Positions 28,744 through 37,574 of a DNA stretch of 64,000 bases are shown here, piece after piece. This DNA comes from Acinetobacter larvae (lineage in GTDB: Bacteria > Pseudomonadota > Gammaproteobacteria > Pseudomonadales > Moraxellaceae), in the NCBI RefSeq assembly GCF_001704115.1, contig NZ_CP016895.1:1302001-1366000 (forward strand). The letters run 5' to 3'. The first letter of the stretch is position 1. Every line of letters starts with the position of its first letter. The notes below the pieces were generated by a model. That model ran no database searches, had not been told where the DNA came from, and was given only the letters and a program-made list of their open reading frames with translations. Position numbers and translations under genes: made by a program.

Positions 28744-29256
28744 CTATCCAGCTTGGCGAATTTGATAGCAATAGACCAAGGCTTTCGTCAAATCGCGTTG
28801 TACGGTTTTGACAGATAGCTGTAACTGTGCAGCGATCTCAATTTGAGAAATACCGTCGAGATAATGCCATAACAAGATTTTTCGTGGACGTTCTTCTAAA
28901 CGACTTAGGGTAAGTGCCAATTGATCGAGGAGTTCAATCACACTCAACAATTGTTCCGGAGAGGGATAAAATTGTTCATCAGCCCATTGGCTTGCATAGT
29001 GCAGGTAGTTTTGTTCTATTTTTTCACGGCGTGCTTGATCGACAATAATATGCTTGGCGGTAGTACATAAAAAAGCACGTGGTTCTTTGAGTTTAAATAA
29101 TTCTTTAGATTTTAAGATTCGAACAAAAGTATCTTGTAAAACATCTTCAGCCCGATCAGTTGAACTGAGCTTATTGCGTAGCCATTGATAGAGCCAAAAA
29201 TGGTGCTGTTGATATAAATCACCGACCAATGCGGTCAAATCTGCGGGGATAACCAT
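28744..29256 (-). CDS. FecI-like ECF sigma factor
   Basis: A 170-residue extracytoplasmic-function sigma factor. Region 2 (about 20-85) has DRAEDVLQDTFVRI, and region 4 (about 110-165) has LSRLEERPRKILLWHYLDG and a helix-turn-helix. It would direct polymerase to the receptor promoter when FecR signals. A Fur-type box is 48 bp upstream, so iron starvation is probably the first switch. Confidence 0.92.
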   Translation of the reverse strand: MVIPADLTALVGDLYQQHHFWLYQWLRNKLSSTDRAEDVLQDTFVRILKSKELFKLKEPRAFLCTTAKHIIVDQARREKIEQNYLHYASQWADEQFYPSPEQLLSVIELLDQLALTLSRLEERPRKILLWHYLDGISQIEIAAQLQLSVKTVQRDLTKALVYCYQIRQAG

Positions 29257-29303
29257 GAGGCTGCTATAGGGGAGATGATCAAAAGAATTTGGCTATTTTA
29301 TTG

Positions 29304-29322
29304 TGAATAAGAATTATTATCA
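29304..29322 (-). promoter_or_regulatory. Fur-box-like sequence before fecI
   Basis: TGAATAAGAATTATTATCA resembles the 19-bp Fur consensus, with the GAATAAGAATTATTAT core arranged as A/T-rich hexamers. It lies 48 bp before the sigma-factor ATG, where a promoter is expected. Confidence 0.6.
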
Positions 29323-29382
29323 AGTGTGTTGTTTAGATAATCTATCAGATCGCTTCAGGAGGCTTAAGGATTATGTTTAGCA

Positions 29383-29444
29383 GTCATTTTAATTCAAGCC
29401 AGACTGTAGCAAAAGATACTCGAAGCTTTGAGAATTAAAATGAC
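29383..29444. repeat. Perfect 13-bp inverted repeat
   Basis: GTCATTTTAATTC (29383-29395) and GAATTAAAATGAC (29432-29444) are exact inverse complements around a 36-base spacer. They lie between the ECF transporter operon and fecI. It could be a transcript-ending hairpin or the ends of a tiny inserted element; it has no T tract. Confidence 0.8.
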
Positions 29445-29512
29445 CCGATATGCAGTGAATATCGTAAATAGCTCACAGCTTATTGATCTTAAGCCGGGCT
29501 AAATTCTTTGGA

Positions 29513-30949
29513 TTAGACAGTTTGTCCGGTGGCTAAAAACGCAAATATTTGCTGTTCATGACCCGCCACGGTCATAAGCTCAGCACCTTGAGGGGTCAAT
29601 AAAATTGCCCGATGACAAGCCGCTAAAATAAACTCATAGTCATGGCTAATCATGAGAATCGTAGCATGCTGCGCTTTTTCATGTAGTATCGCTTTGATGC
29701 GTAGCATACGACCATAATCTAAGCCCGAGCTCGGTTCATCTAGAACAATAAATGGGCTGTTCGACATACAGGCAGCACCTATACAAATACGTTGTTTTTC
29801 TCCTCCCGAACGCATTTGCGGCAATTTGGTGCGCATTTCCCATAAATCGAGTTGTTGCAGTAAATATTTAGCATATTCACGCGCTGCCGCTGTTGTGCTA
29901 CCCAGTAAAAATTCCTTTTCAATGGTATCAAAAAACAGTTGTGCATCACTGTCTTGCATAACATAGTAGCTGTTCATCAGACGTTGTTTCGCGGTTTCAC
30001 CAGTACCCAATTTGCCTGTTTTGACGGGCAGTAATCCGGACAGTTGTTTGGCAAATGTGCTTTTACCAATGCCATTTTTCCCTAAAATAGCCACTACTTC
30101 ACCCTGTTGTAGCTGTAAATTGAGCTGTGGGAGTAGAACTTTCTGAGTATTTTGCAGATTAAAATTTTCACAGAGTACAATCTCTTGACTGTTTTTCGGC
30201 TGTTGTTGGGCAAGGTAATGCTGATAGTGCAAGGGGCGCAAACCCAAGGCCTGAGTATCCAGTGTGGCGAGCTCGTGGCGGTGATATTGTTGGCAGATTT
30301 TACCGTCTTGCATCACGATTAAACGGTCAATATAGTCTTTGAGAAAAAATAAGCGATGTTCAGACACCACAATACTTTTGCCACGTTGTTTGAGTTGTTG
30401 TAGACAGTGCCCAAGCTCAATTGCTGATTTTAAATCTAAGTTAGCGCTAGGTTCATCTAAAATAATCAAGGGATTGTCATAGACCAGACTGGAGGCTAAG
30501 GCAACTTTTTGTTTTTCACCCGAGGACAAGTGACTCACTTTTTGTGCCAATAAATGTTCAATCTTGAGCGCTGCACATGCAGCATGCACCCGTTGTTTAA
30601 GCTGTGCGGGTGGCATCGCAAAATTTTCACCAATTAAGGCAATTTCATCTTCAACACGATCACAGAGAAATTGTGATTTGGGGTTTTGAAAAACATTGCC
30701 GATCAGTTTGCCTAAGCCACCGACAGGATAATCCGCAATGGCTTTACCCAATAAGCTGATTTCACCGCTTAAATGCCCTTGATAATATTTGGGAATCAAG
30801 CCGTTCATAATCTTGGTGAGTGTGGTTTTACCACATCCAGAGGGACCAGTAATCAGCACCAATTCGCCTGCTTGAATATGCAAGTCGAGATCTTTAATCA
30901 CATGTCGTCCATCTTCATAATGGAAATTGACCCGATTTAAACGTAGCAT
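29513..30949 (-). CDS. ECF transporter ATPase, two fused ABC domains
   Basis: A 478-residue energy-coupling-factor ATPase holding both nucleotide-binding domains in one chain. Domain 1 (about 1-230) has Walker A GPSGCGKTT, signature LSSGEKQK and Walker B LIILDEPSANLD. Domain 2 (about 245-478) has GKNGIGKST, RSGGEKQR and FIVLDEPSSGLD. The ATG overlaps the end of the T-component gene by 13 bp. ECF transporters are common in Firmicutes and unusual in Acinetobacter. Confidence 0.9.
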   Translation of the reverse strand: MLRLNRVNFHYEDGRHVIKDLDLHIQAGELVLITGPSGCGKTTLTKIMNGLIPKYYQGHLSGEISLLGKAIADYPVGGLGKLIGNVFQNPKSQFLCDRVEDEIALIGENFAMPPAQLKQRVHAACAALKIEHLLAQKVSHLSSGEKQKVALASSLVYDNPLIILDEPSANLDLKSAIELGHCLQQLKQRGKSIVVSEHRLFFLKDYIDRLIVMQDGKICQQYHRHELATLDTQALGLRPLHYQHYLAQQQPKNSQEIVLCENFNLQNTQKVLLPQLNLQLQQGEVVAILGKNGIGKSTFAKQLSGLLPVKTGKLGTGETAKQRLMNSYYVMQDSDAQLFFDTIEKEFLLGSTTAAAREYAKYLLQQLDLWEMRTKLPQMRSGGEKQRICIGAACMSNSPFIVLDEPSSGLDYGRMLRIKAILHEKAQHATILMISHDYEFILAACHRAILLTPQGAELMTVAGHEQQIFAFLATGQTV

Positions 30950-31611
30950 AATCCACCTATAAAAATTGTAAGGAATATAGCCAATACCGCATAGTCTAAA
31001 AGACCAAAATGCAGTTGGTGATAACTGCTTCGTTCCCCAGCGTATTCAATTCCTTTACTGCTAATCGATTCAGCAATTTCACCTGCGGTATTGAGTGATT
31101 TATGGATCAGTGGAATGACAAGATATTGAAAACTATTGAGTGGGTGTAAAAGACCAATCTGTAATTTTCGAATGCGGATGGCATCTTTAATATTATGGAT
31201 TGACTCTTTTAAATCTGGAAAATAACGCATAGCAATCAGTAGCGGAATAATGACCTGCATAGGCAGTTTTAATTTTCGCAGTGCTGCAATAATTTGCCCA
31301 GTGGCATAGCTTTTCATCAGATCAGATAACAGTAAAATTAATATCATGCGATGTGATAAAAAAATAAAAATGGCAAAGAATTTAATCGCAGCAGAATGGG
31401 CATAATGTTGTAACAGATAGAGCAGTGCGTAGCTCAGTAGAAAATAGCAACTAAAAAATATAATACGTTTGCCGCCAGCACAGATATAGAGCAGGCTGGT
31501 GGCAGTGAGTAAGCTATAGAAAATATTCTGACTGACGCTGGCTAAAGCCAGCCCAGCAATCAGCATCAATAAAAAGATCAAGCGTGGATCAAATTTTAAG
31601 ACCATGTCCAA
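30937..31611 (-). CDS. ECF transporter transmembrane (T) component
   Basis: A 224-residue membrane protein with about five helices (9-24, 32-47, 52-70, 80-98 and 205-222). The cytoplasmic coupling helices with IAALRKLKLPMQVIIPLLIA and a second DAIRIRKLQ stretch are typical of EcfT (CbiQ family) and contact the ATPases. It lies 9 bp after the S component. Confidence 0.88.
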   Translation of the reverse strand: MDMVLKFDPRLIFLLMLIAGLALASVSQNIFYSLLTATSLLYICAGGKRIIFFSCYFLLSYALLYLLQHYAHSAAIKFFAIFIFLSHRMILILLLSDLMKSYATGQIIAALRKLKLPMQVIIPLLIAMRYFPDLKESIHNIKDAIRIRKLQIGLLHPLNSFQYLVIPLIHKSLNTAGEIAESISSKGIEYAGERSSYHQLHFGLLDYAVLAIFLTIFIGGLCYV

Positions 31612-31620
31612 TATACCTGA

Positions 31621-32226
31621 TTAGTGTAATTGGCTAAGTTTGTGCTGTTCGGTAAAATATTTTTGGTAGAGTAAGACCCCAAGTAATGCACCTACAAAGG
31701 CGAAAGCGGCAGTAAAGCTTACCACTTTGCTAATAAAACCAATACTGGAATAATTCAATACCAATTGCTGCGCTTGTGCTTCATTAAAAATGTCTGAGAA
31801 TTGCGCCATAATGCCAGATTGACCTAGCACCCAAACAAAGAAACCTGGGTGTAAAGCGAAAATCGCGCCGTAAACGGTATAGGCAAAAACGATGCGCGGA
31901 TACGAACGATAGCCTTGGCGCATTAATAAAATTTCAGCAATCAAGGCAGCAGGCATAATCACCATACTGATTTGCCATGCCCCAATCAGGCTATATAAAA
32001 TCGAAAACACTGCGCCAAAAATAATAAAACAACCTGCTTTACTGACTTTTTTAAGCATGACCACAAAAATCACACCGCTTAACAAGAGTGATGGACCGAC
32101 ATGGGCATAAATACCGATGTCACCCAGTAAGGGGGTAATAAATGAAGCGGCGAGGGTGTTGCATAAAAAAGCCAAACTGGACAAGACACCAATGATGGAG
32201 AGGTCTTTAATATTGATTTTATTCAT
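31621..32226 (-). CDS. ECF transporter substrate-binding (S) component, MptD type
   Basis: A 201-residue protein with about six membrane helices. Family features of the MptD/Trep_Strep S components include KDLSIIGVLSSLAF near the start, GDIGIYAHVGPSLLLSGVIF and IMPAALIAEILL. S components fix substrate specificity; the ligand of this family is not established. Being upstream of a FecIR/TonB receptor unit and downstream of a Fur-like box hints at an iron complex. Confidence 0.85.
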   Translation of the reverse strand: MNKINIKDLSIIGVLSSLAFLCNTLAASFITPLLGDIGIYAHVGPSLLLSGVIFVVMLKKVSKAGCFIIFGAVFSILYSLIGAWQISMVIMPAALIAEILLMRQGYRSYPRIVFAYTVYGAIFALHPGFFVWVLGQSGIMAQFSDIFNEAQAQQLVLNYSSIGFISKVVSFTAAFAFVGALLGVLLYQKYFTEQHKLSQLH

Positions 32227-32684
32227 AGAGATACCATTTTAATCAAGCAATTTAAGCAGAAAGCTACGCCAAACCGATTAGCGTTGTGATCAGTTGCAAG
32301 CATTGAATAGATGCGTGTTTTAGAAGAAATTTGCGATCCCAACGTCAGCATGTCGTGCTGTGTGAACGCTGGAATATCGTGCGTATAGGGAGTATGCGCA
32401 CCGTTGGCATGCAAGATAGCATACGCAAAAGCCCAGTCCATGAATTGCTAAATCCTGTCATTAGATTGCTAAATAAGTACAATTATCATTTGCAATTAGC
32501 ATGCTGGGATCGTGAAAAGATAAAGTAGATGACCGTGTGGGCTCAAATCGAGCCATAGCATCTCGCAATACAACATCAAGATCACTGTGGTGACGAAGAA
32601 TATTCCTGCAAGTAGTTGCTAGCGTATCACCGCAGTGGCTGAGCCGATGTACTGCGTATTGACGAGATGCTGGTTGATCGGATT
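32227..32684. other. Leader of the ECF transporter operon and spacer to nimT
   Basis: It holds a Fur-box-like site and a 72-codon minus-strand frame (32223-32441) that overlaps the S-component start but lacks protein-like composition. I recognise no riboswitch. Confidence 0.5.
32475..32493 (-). promoter_or_regulatory. Fur-box-like sequence before the ECF transporter operon
   Basis: Read on the minus strand, GCAAATGATAATTGTACTT matches the 19-bp Fur consensus at 12 positions, including an unbroken AATGATAAT. It lies about 250 bp before the S-component start, so either the leader is long or the match is chance. Confidence 0.4.
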
Positions 32685-33866
32685 TTAGTCCGTCATCTGG
32701 CGATTACGACCTACCCATAAACCAATGATGCCAATCAGCACAGCCAGTAGGGTGCAGAGGATGAGTACGACATGCCAGCCCGCAAAAACATCATGTAGTG
32801 CGCCAAATAGCATTGGTCCAACAGCAGCCAGTAAATAACCGATACATTGAGACATGCCCGATAAAGCCGCAGCTTGCTGTGCGTTGTGGGTACGTAAACC
32901 AATAAAAGCCAAGCCTAAAATAATCCCAGCGCCAGTGCCTATGCCAAAGAAAATAGACCATAACAAGGCAAATTGTGGCGCTAACCATAAACCGAGTAGT
33001 GCAATGGCAGAACATGCCGCCACCGTTACGGCTGGAATACGTTGGTCATGTAGACGGTGTAAAATTGGTGCAATGATTAAACCGGGTAGCGCTGTTGCCA
33101 GTTGCATGATGCCGTGCAAAGAGCCTGCCTCAGTGGCAGATAAACCTGCATCGGCCAGAATACTGGGTAACCAACCGACGATCACATAATAAATAGTTGA
33201 GTTTAAACCTAAAAATAAGGTCACTTGCCAGGCCAATGCTGAGCGCCAGATACTATTTTGTGTGGACATTTGCGTGTTGTGGCTGTCGATCGCTTGTGCA
33301 GATTTAAGCTGGGTACTCCACACCAATAGGGTGCTGATGGGGAGCAGCAACAATGCCAATAATGCCCATTGCCAACCAAAGTGTTGTGCCAAGGGTATGG
33401 CCGTGGCTGAGCCCAATGCCGCTGCAATGCCCATGGTTAAAGCATATGCACCAGTAAGCGCGGCAACTTTATTGGGGAAATCACGCTTTACCACACTGGG
33501 GAGTAGCACATTGCCTGCTGCAATGCCCATGCCTAAAACCCATGTGCCCAAAAATAGGCTCCAGACATGACCCACTGAGCGCAGCAAAATGCCGATTGCA
33601 ATGGTCAATACAGCAATAAACAAAGCTTTTTCTAAACCAAATTTACGCGCAAATAAGGCACTGACGGGTGAAAGCAAAGCAAAAGCCAGTAGCGGCAAGG
33701 TGGTCAGTGCACCCGTTGCTACGGTGCTCAGTGCAAAGTCAGTTTGGATTAAGGGGAGTAAAGGCGGAAGCCCTGTAAATGGTGCACGTAAGTTGGTGGC
33801 AATCAATAAAATACCAATAAAGATCAGCAATTGACGACGGCTGGATCCTGTCTGTGAATGATTCAT
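32685..33866 (-). CDS. nimT: CynX/NimT-family MFS transporter
   Basis: A 393-residue major-facilitator protein with twelve predicted helices. The start region QLLIFIGILLIATNLRAPFT and the loop ARKFGLEKAL are typical of the CynX/NimT branch, which includes the E. coli 2-nitroimidazole and cyanate transporters. The ATG at 33866 follows GGGACC by 5 bases; an upstream extension of 25 residues is not convincing. It is divergent from an AraC regulator, the same arrangement as nimT/nimR. The substrate is inferred only. Confidence 0.75.
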   Translation of the reverse strand: MNHSQTGSSRRQLLIFIGILLIATNLRAPFTGLPPLLPLIQTDFALSTVATGALTTLPLLAFALLSPVSALFARKFGLEKALFIAVLTIAIGILLRSVGHVWSLFLGTWVLGMGIAAGNVLLPSVVKRDFPNKVAALTGAYALTMGIAAALGSATAIPLAQHFGWQWALLALLLLPISTLLVWSTQLKSAQAIDSHNTQMSTQNSIWRSALAWQVTLFLGLNSTIYYVIVGWLPSILADAGLSATEAGSLHGIMQLATALPGLIIAPILHRLHDQRIPAVTVAACSAIALLGLWLAPQFALLWSIFFGIGTGAGIILGLAFIGLRTHNAQQAAALSGMSQCIGYLLAAVGPMLFGALHDVFAGWHVVLILCTLLAVLIGIIGLWVGRNRQMTD

Positions 33867-33960
33867 ATAAGGTCCCATAAACAATATTTGGATTTGGTTT
33901 ATATTGTATTTTTCCAGTACAGTTATTAATATAGAAAACATATCAATAAATCGCTAAATT

Positions 33961-34758
33961 ATGACAAAACGCTTGGCTTTAAATCTGTCGATCAACAGTT
34001 TTGATCCAGATGATTATCCGCAACCTGCGGTGGCTTTACGCTTAGAAGTGGCTGACAATCATGTTGAGCAACCACTACATCGCCACCGTAAGGGACAACT
34101 GATTTTGGCAATGCATGGTGGGGTAACCTGTGAAGTATCCCAAGCCATGTGGATGGTGCCACCACATCATGCGGTGTGGATTCCAAGTGGTATGTTGCAC
34201 AGCAACCGCGCTACGGATAACGCTCAAATTTACTTTTTATTTATCGAACCCGATGTGATTGAGATGCCTGAGCAATGTTGTACTTTGGCGATGAATCCCT
34301 TGGTCTGTGCCATGATTGAGTATTTGGCACAGCAAGACCCGGACTATGATTTAGAGAGTGCTACGGGGCGTTTGGTGATGGTGTTATTGGAGCAGTTGCC
34401 AAGCAAACCCATTGCTCAGTTACATTTGCCTATATCCAGTCATGCAAAGATTGGATATATCGCAGCGCGTTTAATTGCAGACCCATCGGATCGTACCACT
34501 TTGGCAGACTGGGCGAGTCAATTGGCGATGAGCGAACGTACCTTGGCAAGATTGATACATCAAGAAACTGGGCTTACTTTTGGTCGTTGGCGCCAGCAAT
34601 TGCATTTGATTATTGCCTTACGGCAATTAAGCAATGGATTATCTGTACAACATGTCGCGGGTAATTTGGGCTATGACTCAGTGACAGCGTTTATTACCAT
34701 GTTTAAAAAAGCGCTAGGGCAGTCACCCACCCAATATTTTGCCGCCTTGCAGAAATAA
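33961..34758 (+). CDS. nimR: AraC-family regulator of the adjacent transporter
   Basis: A 265-residue regulator: a cupin sensor domain at about 30-110 (EQPLHRHRKGQLILAMHGGV and PSGMLHSN) and an AraC double helix-turn-helix at about 165-262 (MSERTLARLIHQETGLTFGRW, split by a turn, then LGYDSVTAFITMFKKALGQSP). It is like NimR (YeaM). Ninety-four bases separate it from the divergent transporter, which it probably represses. Confidence 0.8.
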   Translation: MTKRLALNLSINSFDPDDYPQPAVALRLEVADNHVEQPLHRHRKGQLILAMHGGVTCEVSQAMWMVPPHHAVWIPSGMLHSNRATDNAQIYFLFIEPDVIEMPEQCCTLAMNPLVCAMIEYLAQQDPDYDLESATGRLVMVLLEQLPSKPIAQLHLPISSHAKIGYIAARLIADPSDRTTLADWASQLAMSERTLARLIHQETGLTFGRWRQQLHLIIALRQLSNGLSVQHVAGNLGYDSVTAFITMFKKALGQSPTQYFAALQK

Positions 34759-34951
34759 CAGTAGACATTACAAAAGATCGCTATAGCAGTTGAATGGTCG
34801 CTATTTAATGTTAAATCCCTGTAGAATAAAAACATATAGATGTGAAATTAAATGTGAAATGGGGTTGAGCGCAAATTTGCCCAAATGCAAAGCGCACGGT
34901 CTCAATATTTAAGCACCCCATTTGCTTGTTTTATCTTTAGAGGAAGGCTTT

Positions 34952-35479
34952 ATGTCATTACATGATTTATTGCATAAATTTCAAGTTTCTGAAAAAGTCG
35001 AAGCAGAAACCAAGGATTATGTTTTTAACCACACCATGATTCGTGTCAAAGATCTACAACAATCCATTCAGTTTTATGCCAATGTTTTAGGCTTTATTCC
35101 AGTATATGAACAGGTCTTCGAAGACGCTGCTTTTACAATTGTATATATGGTACGCCGTGCATTGACGGAGATTCCAGTGGATGATGCTGCGCGTAAAGAA
35201 TGGGTGCTTGGGCAATCTGGGGTACTCGAACTTACCTATAATCATGGTACTGAACAAGATCCCGCTTTTCATTATCACAATGGCAATAGCGACCCTCGTG
35301 GCTTTGGACACTTATGTATTTCAGTGCCTGATGTGGTGAAAGAATGCCAACGTTTTGAACGCCTTGGTGTAACTTTCCAAAAGAAACTTGCTGAAGGGCG
35401 TATGAATTACATTGCATTTATTAAAGATCCGGATGATTATTGGATTGAGATTTTGCAGCCTACACCTTTGTCAGCCTAG
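34952..35479 (+). CDS. gloA: Lactoylglutathione lyase (glyoxalase I)
   Basis: It converts the methylglyoxal-glutathione adduct to S-lactoylglutathione. The 175-residue protein has the metal ligands of the family: histidine in FNHTMIRV, glutamate in VLELTYNHG, histidine in GFGHLCISV and glutamate in DYWIEILQ. The ATG at 34952 follows AGGAAGG. It is a monocistronic gene ending at a strong terminator. Confidence 0.96.
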   Translation: MSLHDLLHKFQVSEKVEAETKDYVFNHTMIRVKDLQQSIQFYANVLGFIPVYEQVFEDAAFTIVYMVRRALTEIPVDDAARKEWVLGQSGVLELTYNHGTEQDPAFHYHNGNSDPRGFGHLCISVPDVVKECQRFERLGVTFQKKLAEGRMNYIAFIKDPDDYWIEILQPTPLSA

Positions 35480-35496
35480 ATGTACCGATGATCTGT

Positions 35497-35532
35497 AACC
35501 GACTCTATCACATCGATAGGGTCGGTTTTTTT
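35497..35532 (+). terminator. Terminator after gloA
   Basis: AACCGACTCTATC and GATAGGGTCGGTT pair around ACATC and are followed by TTTTT. Confidence 0.9.
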
Positions 35533-35641
35533 ATGAATAACATGTGCCTTATGCATAGCATTGCATCTTGATCGCATCGTTATGATTTATTTTAGGTAAT
35601 TAACAATCTAAAAGTAAGTGTATCATGCCAAATGCTGGCAC

Positions 35642-35670
35642 AAAAAAAAAGATAGAGGGTAACCTCTATC
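35642..35670 (-). terminator. Terminator of the cyo operon
   Basis: GATAGAGG and CCTCTATC pair around GTAA. The minus-strand exit carries nine T. It lies 68 bp after the cyoE stop. Confidence 0.9.
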
Positions 35671-35738
35671 TTTGATCTGTATCAGAACATAGGGTTTAAC
35701 AGCTAATGTTCTGTACCATATTGCTTATAAAGCATTGC

Positions 35739-36617
35739 TTAGAAAATGGGTAGGTTGGGGGCAGGTGAGATATAACTAATGCCAAAACTCATACTGAGCG
35801 CAGTAATTAAAATCACAGAATAAAGAAAATAGCGTTTCGCCCATAATTGTTCATTTTCAGCTTTAAAGCCCAGCAAGGATAGGTAAATCCAATAGGCGCA
35901 TAGAGCATTAAAGGTGATTAAAAACAAAATATTGGTATAGCCAAAACAATATAATCCATTCAAGACCAGCGTAAACAGTACCACATAAATTAAGCATTCA
36001 ATCTTGGTGCGTAAAACTGTACGTGCCACAGGTAAAATGGGAATGCCAGCGTTTTTGTAGTCTTCAAAACGATAGATTGCAATCGCCCAAGAATGTGGCA
36101 TTTGCCATAAGGCATAAGCCAAGAATACCAGGAGCGCTGCGATATCGAATTGATGGGCAACAGCGGTATAACCAATTACCGGAGGGCTTGCGCCTGAGAT
36201 ACTGCCAATCAGGGTTTGATGAATCGTGCTACGTTTACTCCACATACTGTACAGTACCACATAGACGATATAACCCAGTGCGGCAAAAGCAAAGGCATAA
36301 GCGTTGACCAAAAACCACAAAATGCCAAAACCAACTAAACCTAAAACAAAGGCGTAAATCAAAGCAATCAAGGGTGTAATGGTTTTTTTAACCAGAGCAC
36401 GGTTTTGAGTGCGTTGCATTTTACTGTCAATGTCTTGGTCGATGACATTATTGACGACACAACCTGAGGCAACAACTAATGTTGTACCGAGCAGGGTGTA
36501 GAGAAGTAAAAGGAATTCTACAGCGCCTTGGGCGGCTAAAAAGAAGCCGCCCAAGGTGGTAACGAAGTTACCGAACAGAATTCCTGGTTTGGTCAGGAAT
36601 AAATACTTTTTTAACAT
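35739..36617 (-). CDS. cyoE: Protohaem IX farnesyltransferase
   Basis: It makes haem O for the bo3 oxidase by farnesylating protohaem in the inner membrane. The 292-residue protein has about nine helices. The prenyl-diphosphate motif is NNVIDQDIDSKMQRTQNRAL, and a second loop is YRFEDYKNAGIPIL. It is the last gene of cyoABCDE. Confidence 0.96.
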   Translation of the reverse strand: MLKKYLFLTKPGILFGNFVTTLGGFFLAAQGAVEFLLLLYTLLGTTLVVASGCVVNNVIDQDIDSKMQRTQNRALVKKTITPLIALIYAFVLGLVGFGILWFLVNAYAFAFAALGYIVYVVLYSMWSKRSTIHQTLIGSISGASPPVIGYTAVAHQFDIAALLVFLAYALWQMPHSWAIAIYRFEDYKNAGIPILPVARTVLRTKIECLIYVVLFTLVLNGLYCFGYTNILFLITFNALCAYWIYLSLLGFKAENEQLWAKRYFLYSVILITALSMSFGISYISPAPNLPIF

Positions 36618-36626
36618 GACAACCGT

Positions 36627-36956
36627 TTAGATCATCATATTAGAGTGCAAGTAATTCATAATCCACACCGAACCGATTAGCAGGACTGCGACCGTTAAAA
36701 TGGTGTAGATAAAAGCAATCACGTTCCAACGTTGCTCTGAAGAGGAGTTCATATGCAAGAAGTAGACTAACTGCACAAGAACCTGAGCAACAGCCGTAAT
36801 GGTAATAGCTGCAACAATCGCACCACGACTAAATGAATCATTATTCATGACCATATAGAACGGTACCACCGTAAGTAATACCGACAGGATAAACCCAATC
36901 GTATATTGCTTGGTATTGCCGTGCGAAGCACCCGCAGCATTATGCTCGTGACTCAT
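36627..36956 (-). CDS. cyoD: Cytochrome bo3 oxidase subunit IV
   Basis: A 109-residue membrane protein with three helices, the small assembly-stabilising subunit. The ATG at 36956 overlaps the cyoC stop (TAATG), which decides the start over a longer frame inside cyoC. The family stretch VQLVYFLHMNSSSEQRWN is present. Confidence 0.94.
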   Translation of the reverse strand: MSHEHNAAGASHGNTKQYTIGFILSVLLTVVPFYMVMNNDSFSRGAIVAAITITAVAQVLVQLVYFLHMNSSSEQRWNVIAFIYTILTVAVLLIGSVWIMNYLHSNMMI

Positions 36957-37570
36957 TAGAGAACTCCCATTAAGTAAACGACGCTGAATACACAGATCCA
37001 AACGATGTCAAGGAAGTGCCAGAACAAGCTTAAACATGCAAGACGACGTGTAGTGGTAGTATTCAAACCATTATTTTTGATTTGAATCATCAATACGATC
37101 ATCCACACTAAACCTGAAGTGACGTGGATACCATGCGTACCAACAAGTGTAAAGAATGCTGACAAGAATGCGCTTGTTGTTGGACCATGACCTTCGTGAA
37201 CTAAGTGAGAGAACTCATATAGTTCCATTCCGATAAATGCGGCACCAAATAACCAAGTAATTGCTAACCAAGTGAGTACTTGGCCAACGTTTTTCTTGTA
37301 AGAAGCCAGTACTGCAAAACCAAAGGTTACTGAAGAAATCAGTAGGGCAAAGGTTTCAGTCAATACAAAGCCAAGTGAATCACCGAATAGCTCTTTAGCA
37401 CTTGGTGTTCCAAGAGGAATATGGCTGCTTAACACAGCGTACGCGATGAAGAGTGTACCGAATATAATCAAGTCACTCATCAAGTAAGTCCAGAAACCAA
37501 AGATCGTGATGTCAGAGTCATCGTGATGATGTTCTGCATGATCCTGGTTGTGATGAAGTACGTCAGCCAT
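36956..37570 (-). CDS. cyoC: Cytochrome bo3 oxidase subunit III
   Basis: A 204-residue subunit with five helices. It has [18 protein letters not shown] near the start and the conserved [11 protein letters not shown] and [11 protein letters not shown] stretches. It lies 4 bp after cyoB. Confidence 0.97.
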   Translation of the reverse strand: MADVLHHNQDHAEHHHDDSDITIFGFWTYLMSDLIIFGTLFIAYAVLSSHIPLGTPSAKELFGDSLGFVLTETFALLISSVTFGFAVLASYKKNVGQVLTWLAITWLFGAAFIGMELYEFSHLVHEGHGPTTSAFLSAFFTLVGTHGIHVTSGLVWMIVLMIQIKNNGLNTTTTRRLACLSLFWHFLDIVWICVFSVVYLMGVL

Positions 37571-37574
37571 TTAC

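Noticed and set aside
32223..32441. 72-codon frame overlapping the ECF S-component start (ATGA)
   Set aside because: The overlap is suggestive, but there is no ribosome site, domain or hydrophobic pattern, and the composition looks like leader DNA.
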